From IMG/VR virus record IMGVR_UViG_3300020180_000013, positions 32,196 to 96,195 of that record: DNA of 64,000 nt; one strand, given 5' to 3'. Under the pieces are notes generated by a model. It saw only the letters and a program-made list of their open reading frames with translations, was not told where the DNA came from and ran no database searches. This stretch comes from a virus. The translations under genes and the position numbers were made by a program. Shown here one piece after another: positions 60,658 through 64,000 of the stretch (its first letter is position 1; the number at the start of each line of letters is the position of its first letter).

Positions 60658-61443
60658 TTATACATTTTTACCTATTAAAGTCATATAACCATTTAATATT
60701 TCATAAAATTTTGCTTGATTAATAAGTCCTGAGCCAACCCCCCAGAATGATTGTTGTCTTGTACCTGGACTAGTTAGAACATTATTAAAATTATAAATAC
60801 CTACACATAAACTAGCAGTAGATAATGTAGAAGATACCCTTGCTGCAGTACCTAGTGATGCACCATTTTTGAAAAATTCTATAGTAGAGGCATCATTTCT
60901 TTGTGCAACAAATAATCCTCTTGAATCACTATTTGCTTTAGTGATTGTTAGACTTGTATCATTAGCTGCACCTAACATAAGATCTCCAGTAAATCTTGAG
61001 TTTATGCCCATAAATCCAGCAGCTGCACTAGAGCAACCTAAATCTGCTCCTGTGCCTAATATGTTCTCTCTACTATAAGTAAATACACAATTACTATTAG
61101 TAGTATGTTTAATTCCGTTAGATGGAAACCAATTAGTATTTATATACTGAGTTGTTCCATTAGGTTTTTCTCCTTCAAATTGGGTCCATGTAGGAGGTAT
61201 AGATCGTACTACTAATTGAGAAGATGGATTAATTAAGCTTACTAAACTATTTTGAAGAATTTCTCCTGCAGAGATCCATAATCTATCTAATTCAGACCAT
61301 GTTCCATATACTCCATCAAATTGATAAAGAGTTCTTATCAACCAATCTTTTCTTAATAACTCATTTAAAGATGGCATATCACAATAGTGAAAATAGCTTT
61401 CACTTAATGGATGAAACTTTATATTTCTTCTATTAATAAACAT
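60658..61443 (-). CDS. Virion/fibre protein, lectin-like beta domain
   Basis: 261 residues. A helical start with aromatic residues (SLNELLRKDWLIRTLYQFDG) precedes a beta-rich domain (RFTGDLMLGAANDTSLTITK, SRGLFVAQRNDASTIEFFKN) like concanavalin-type jelly rolls on phage fibres. C-terminal helix INQAKFYEILNGYMTLIG resembles the ends of such domains. It follows the 491-residue gene by 5 bases. Role as a fibre or receptor-binding component is inferred. Confidence 0.55.
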   Translation of the reverse strand: MFINRRNIKFHPLSESYFHYCDMPSLNELLRKDWLIRTLYQFDGVYGTWSELDRLWISAGEILQNSLVSLINPSSQLVVRSIPPTWTQFEGEKPNGTTQYINTNWFPSNGIKHTTNSNCVFTYSRENILGTGADLGCSSAAAGFMGINSRFTGDLMLGAANDTSLTITKANSDSRGLFVAQRNDASTIEFFKNGASLGTAARVSSTLSTASLCVGIYNFNNVLTSPGTRQQSFWGVGSGLINQAKFYEILNGYMTLIGKNV

Positions 61444-61448
61444 GAATA

Positions 61449-62924
61449 TTATTTAACTCTATCAAAGTTATATTGAATCTGAAGATTGCCTGTTCCTGCA
61501 AAATCGGGAGCATTAGTTAATTTGTATGCAGCATATAAGTTAGTTGATCCACTAGCTGTGTATAATTTCTTGACTGAGATATTTGCAAATAAAGTAGTAC
61601 CTACTGTTTTATAATCTGCAGTATTAACTGTTATAACATCTATTACTTTAAGAATATCTGTAGTTCCAACTACCATGGCTGCATTGTCAGTATAGATGCC
61701 TGCAGTTGGATCAGAATTAAATAGCCAGATCTCAAAAGCAGCAGTAACATTCTCCAGAACTTGTATTCCTATATTGTCCAGATAAGCAGATCCGGCTGAA
61801 GTAAACATAGCTGAAGTAATAGTTTGTTTACCTCCCATATTATCATTAGCAGCATAGATTGCTGTATCTATTACAAGAGCTGGTTTAACAGTAGTAGATG
61901 CTCCATAAACTGTTATGGTATCATTAGTAGCAGATAAGTTTCCTTGATTAGTAAGTAATCCACCGTTGGTCTTATCAAAGGCAGACCCTACAGCATCTCC
62001 CTCTGTGTATGCAGGCTCATATGAGTCAGATTTCACTGCTTTACCACCAACATAAGCTGGCTTAAGATTTACCTGTGCGGCATTATCATCAACATCTCCT
62101 ACTACTTTAGTATTGCCGGCACCATCAACTGCCTGACCAGAGTAATTAAGATCTGTAGTAGTTAAAGTTGCATTGGCATCATTTCTTATAGCAAGTGATA
62201 GTACTCCAGCATCACCTGTAGTATAAGCTGCATCTTCTGCTTTTAATAAACTATCATTATCAGTAGTTTGAAATGTTCTGTTAATACCTACTCTAAGTTG
62301 TCCATTAGAATTGGCAACCGGTGTAGTATAATCTCCATCAGTTGTAGTTTGAGTAGAAGCTGTATCAACTCTCTTTGCAAGGATCATTACTCCTGTATCT
62401 CCATCAACTGAAGCAGCATCTTCAGCTTTGCCTAGATTGGTAGCACCGGTGCCTGGAACTATAGTTGTGATACCAAGAGATCCATCAACTGTTATTGAGT
62501 TTCCACCATCTTGTATATTAACTGCAGCTGCACCACCAGCATTGTTTACTGTAACATCACCTATATCTACTCCAGGTTGGGCAGTAGCTATGACATTTAA
62601 TTCTCCGGCTGCTGTAACTAATGCAGTATCTGTACCATCAGTGATTTTAGTAAACTGGGTTTTATTAGTTTGGTTGGCATTAGTAATAGCAATCAATGCC
62701 TCTAATTGATCTGTGTTTAGATTGATACTTTCTGCTGTGATTTCTATATCAGCAGTATTATCCCGGATCTCTGTAAGTAGGGCATTAGTAGCAGGACAAC
62801 AACCAGCTCCTCCACCAGACTCTGTGTTTTCTACTATACACTCTAATGCTTTTAATACATTATATTCGTATCTCCAGTTAGAGCCTTTATTACCAGAGTT
62901 TGGATTACCATTACCTAGTCCCAT
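61449..62924 (-). CDS. Repeat-containing virion/fibre protein
   Basis: 491 residues. An N-terminal helix (YNVLKALECIVENTESGGGA) leads into tandem beta repeats with the phrases AEDAASVDGDTGVMILAKR, TDGDYTTPVANSNGQLRVG and AEDAAYTTGDAGVLSLAIRN, a repeat class common in phage structural proteins. The C-terminal domain (MFTSAGSAYLDNIGIQVLEN, AFEIWLFNSDPTAGIYTDN) is also typical of virion proteins. Its ATG follows a 72-base gap with the AAATTAGTATATT motif, so it may head a transcript. Likely a long fibre or sheath-like appendage. Confidence 0.6.
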   Translation of the reverse strand: MGLGNGNPNSGNKGSNWRYEYNVLKALECIVENTESGGGAGCCPATNALLTEIRDNTADIEITAESINLNTDQLEALIAITNANQTNKTQFTKITDGTDTALVTAAGELNVIATAQPGVDIGDVTVNNAGGAAAVNIQDGGNSITVDGSLGITTIVPGTGATNLGKAEDAASVDGDTGVMILAKRVDTASTQTTTDGDYTTPVANSNGQLRVGINRTFQTTDNDSLLKAEDAAYTTGDAGVLSLAIRNDANATLTTTDLNYSGQAVDGAGNTKVVGDVDDNAAQVNLKPAYVGGKAVKSDSYEPAYTEGDAVGSAFDKTNGGLLTNQGNLSATNDTITVYGASTTVKPALVIDTAIYAANDNMGGKQTITSAMFTSAGSAYLDNIGIQVLENVTAAFEIWLFNSDPTAGIYTDNAAMVVGTTDILKVIDVITVNTADYKTVGTTLFANISVKKLYTASGSTNLYAAYKLTNAPDFAGTGNLQIQYNFDRVK

Positions 62925-62955
62925 GAGTTAGATTTTAATTAGTGTGATATATTAT

Positions 62956-62968
62956 AATATACTAATTT
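62956..62968 (-). promoter_or_regulatory. AAATTAGTATATT motif, candidate promoter element
   Basis: The gap 62925-62996 lacks a hairpin or ORF. On the minus strand it holds AAATTAGTATATTATAATATATC 32-45 bases above the start at 62924; the first 13 bases also occur at 56159-56171 in the candidate promoter after the lysis terminator. The duplicated -TATATTATAATATA- palindrome could be part of the same site. Confidence 0.4.
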
Positions 62969-62996
62969 ATCTTGAATATAAAAAATATTATGATGC

Positions 62997-63347
62997 TTAT
63001 TTAATAGTACCTCTTAATACTTCAAGAAGTTGGGACATGATGTGAGTGTGTAAATATGCCTCAGCCTCATGCTCTTTATCCCGGTCTAAAATAGCCGGTA
63101 GAATGTACTGGCACATATGAGTGGTAGTATTTTCCAGTTCTCTATGTAGAGCTATATAATTAGAATTAGTTAACCTGATCTTATCACCTGATATTCCGGC
63201 TAACCAATCACTAGCTTGTTTCTTCTTCAGAAGTCTGATGACTTCATCATAACTAAACTGGTAAGAGAATAGAATAGTAGCCGGGAATATTCCTGTATCA
63301 AGCCAATGAAGGATCTTAATAGACTTAGTTGGTTTAGCCTTTTTCAT
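62997..63347 (-). CDS. Small conserved phage protein, unknown
   Basis: 116 residues, basic N-terminus (KKAKPTKSIKILHWLDTG), then FPATILFSYQFSYDEVIRLL and KKKQASDWLAGISGDKIRLT, a mixed alpha/beta protein of conserved appearance in phages that I cannot name. The His-rich C-terminal half (ALHRELENTTTHMCQYILPA, LHTHIMSQLLEVL) could bind metal. The ATG overlaps the stop of the upstream GIY-YIG gene (ATGA). Confidence 0.55.
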   Translation of the reverse strand: MKKAKPTKSIKILHWLDTGIFPATILFSYQFSYDEVIRLLKKKQASDWLAGISGDKIRLTNSNYIALHRELENTTTHMCQYILPAILDRDKEHEAEAYLHTHIMSQLLEVLRGTIK

Positions 63348-63922
63348 ACTTTAGTTTTATTTAAATACTCCTTAAATTTATCATAACCTATATAATCAAA
63401 AGATGGATTAAAATCTTCTTTTCTTATAAATATCCATCCTTTTACAGATCGTTTTCCCTCGGGCTTTCCAATCCAATATCTAATAGCTTTATATACATAT
63501 CTTGAGGATATATTAATAGACTCTTTTATCTGTAAAATAGTTAGTTCTCTAATCTCCTTTGTATTGATGTTTATACATATTATATCTTTTAAAACTCTAG
63601 TTAAAGCAGTAGATCTATGTATTTTAAGATCATTAGGTAGAACACAGTTGTAGCCTTTTTCCGGATTCATAGAATTATAAAAATTAACCCAATAAGTTTC
63701 TCTAGTTAATAAGTCTTGTTTTAGACATAGTTCTTGAATAGAGAAATCAAAATTAGATTCAGTACACTTATTCCAATCTTTTTGAATTATATTATTACAA
63801 TGGAGTCCTCTTCTTAGGTTATATCTATGTCTTGACCAATGTTTATTAATGTTAATAGAAGATCCTACATATATCTTTTGACTTACTAAATTTCGTATTA
63901 AATATACTCCTGATCTTTTCAT
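63344..63922 (-). CDS. GIY-YIG homing endonuclease
   Basis: 192 residues from the ATG at 63922; a TTG ten codons upstream is a less likely start because it lies inside the promoter-like box. GVY at 5-7 and YVG at 18-20 form the catalytic core, with ETYWVNFYN carrying the Glu at about 83. The C-terminal half is a helical/basic DNA-binding region (LKIHRSTALTRVLKDIICIN, ISSRYVYKAIRYWIG) like NUMOD1. Its TGA overlaps the next ATG. It is a mobile endonuclease at the front of the operon. Confidence 0.88.
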   Translation of the reverse strand: MKRSGVYLIRNLVSQKIYVGSSININKHWSRHRYNLRRGLHCNNIIQKDWNKCTESNFDFSIQELCLKQDLLTRETYWVNFYNSMNPEKGYNCVLPNDLKIHRSTALTRVLKDIICININTKEIRELTILQIKESINISSRYVYKAIRYWIGKPEGKRSVKGWIFIRKEDFNPSFDYIGYDKFKEYLNKTKV

Positions 63923-63949
63923 AAAATTTTTTCTATAATTTTTACAAAA

Positions 63950-63957
63950 CAAATATA
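63950..63957 (-). promoter_or_regulatory. TATATTTG box, possible Bacteroidota-type promoter
   Basis: On the minus strand TATATTTG (TAnnTTTG) lies 27 bases upstream of the ATG at 63922, at a fitting distance for a minus-7 element with a short leader. A minus-33 TTTG is not evident. The 78 bases right of the first gene (63923-64000) contain no other supported feature. Confidence 0.35.
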
Positions 63958-64000
63958 CAATTCTTTTTTAACATAGGGATGTTATGTATATTCAATAGTG

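Noticed and set aside
63344-63952. TTG start at 63952 for the rightmost GIY-YIG gene
   Set aside because: The ten added residues do not belong to the family core and the TTG falls in the TATATTTG box; ATG 63922 fits better.
1-64000. tRNA genes, CRISPR arrays, diversity-generating retroelement
   Set aside because: No cloverleaf with matching arms, no regularly spaced repeats and no reverse transcriptase were seen; fibre ends show no obvious template/variable repeat pair.

Overview
The window is about 64 kb of an AT-rich phage genome and almost certainly belongs to a crAss-like phage (order Crassvirales), whose known hosts are mostly Bacteroidota. Three things support this. The portal, major capsid and terminase proteins read like crAss-like family members. 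There is a giant polymerase with the DFDID catalytic signature. Starts lack Shine-Dalgarno sequences and instead carry A-rich leaders, and a few TAnnTTTG-like boxes are present. All genes I support lie on the minus strand, so transcription runs from the right end of the window to the left. TAA, TAG and TGA all act as stops, including TAG after the capsid and portal genes, so the standard bacterial code applies.

Layout from right to left. Positions 63922-59382 hold a homing endonuclease, a conserved small protein and three beta-rich virion/fibre proteins. Positions 59371-56277 hold membrane proteins and an amidase that look like a lysis cassette, ending in a clear terminator at about 56240. 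Positions 56120-52414 hold small conserved proteins: a winged-helix-like protein, an HU/IHF-like protein, a Cys-rich protein and a PD-(D/E)XK nuclease. A broken remnant of DUF2829 (the anti-Thoeris Tad2 family) lies among them. Positions 52411-38372 are the packaging and capsid block: large terminase with an intein, portal, scaffold candidate, major capsid protein, head decoration/fibre, several small proteins, a ring/adaptor candidate and a Dps-like protein. Positions 38280-27563 hold head/tail fibre and receptor-facing proteins built from repeats, closed by terminators at about 36135 and 27500-27564. Positions 27423-1 hold tail ring proteins, a very large muzzle-like tail protein, four large cargo/ejection candidates and the 5' part (more than 2,400 codons) of the virion RNA polymerase, which runs off the left edge.

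The genes fit a short-tailed virion that packages DNA with terminase and portal, builds its head around a scaffold, carries a stack of large ejected proteins including its own RNA polymerase, and lyses the host with an amidase plus holin/spanin-like proteins.

The most unusual aspects are these. There are eight homing-endonuclease-type elements (four GIY-YIG, two endonuclease-VII-like HNH, one NUMOD4-HNH, one LAGLIDADG intein), most fitted between essential genes with 1-5 base junctions or ATGA overlaps. An in-frame amber codon is followed by 24 codons that look like a real protein end. Two recurring leader motifs replace Shine-Dalgarno sites, and one has been tandemly triplicated. A Dps-like gene keeps the ferroxidase ligand spacing. 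Identical 13-base motifs recur in distant intergenic gaps. Functional names for the tail, cargo and membrane proteins rest on position and family memory, not on a search.
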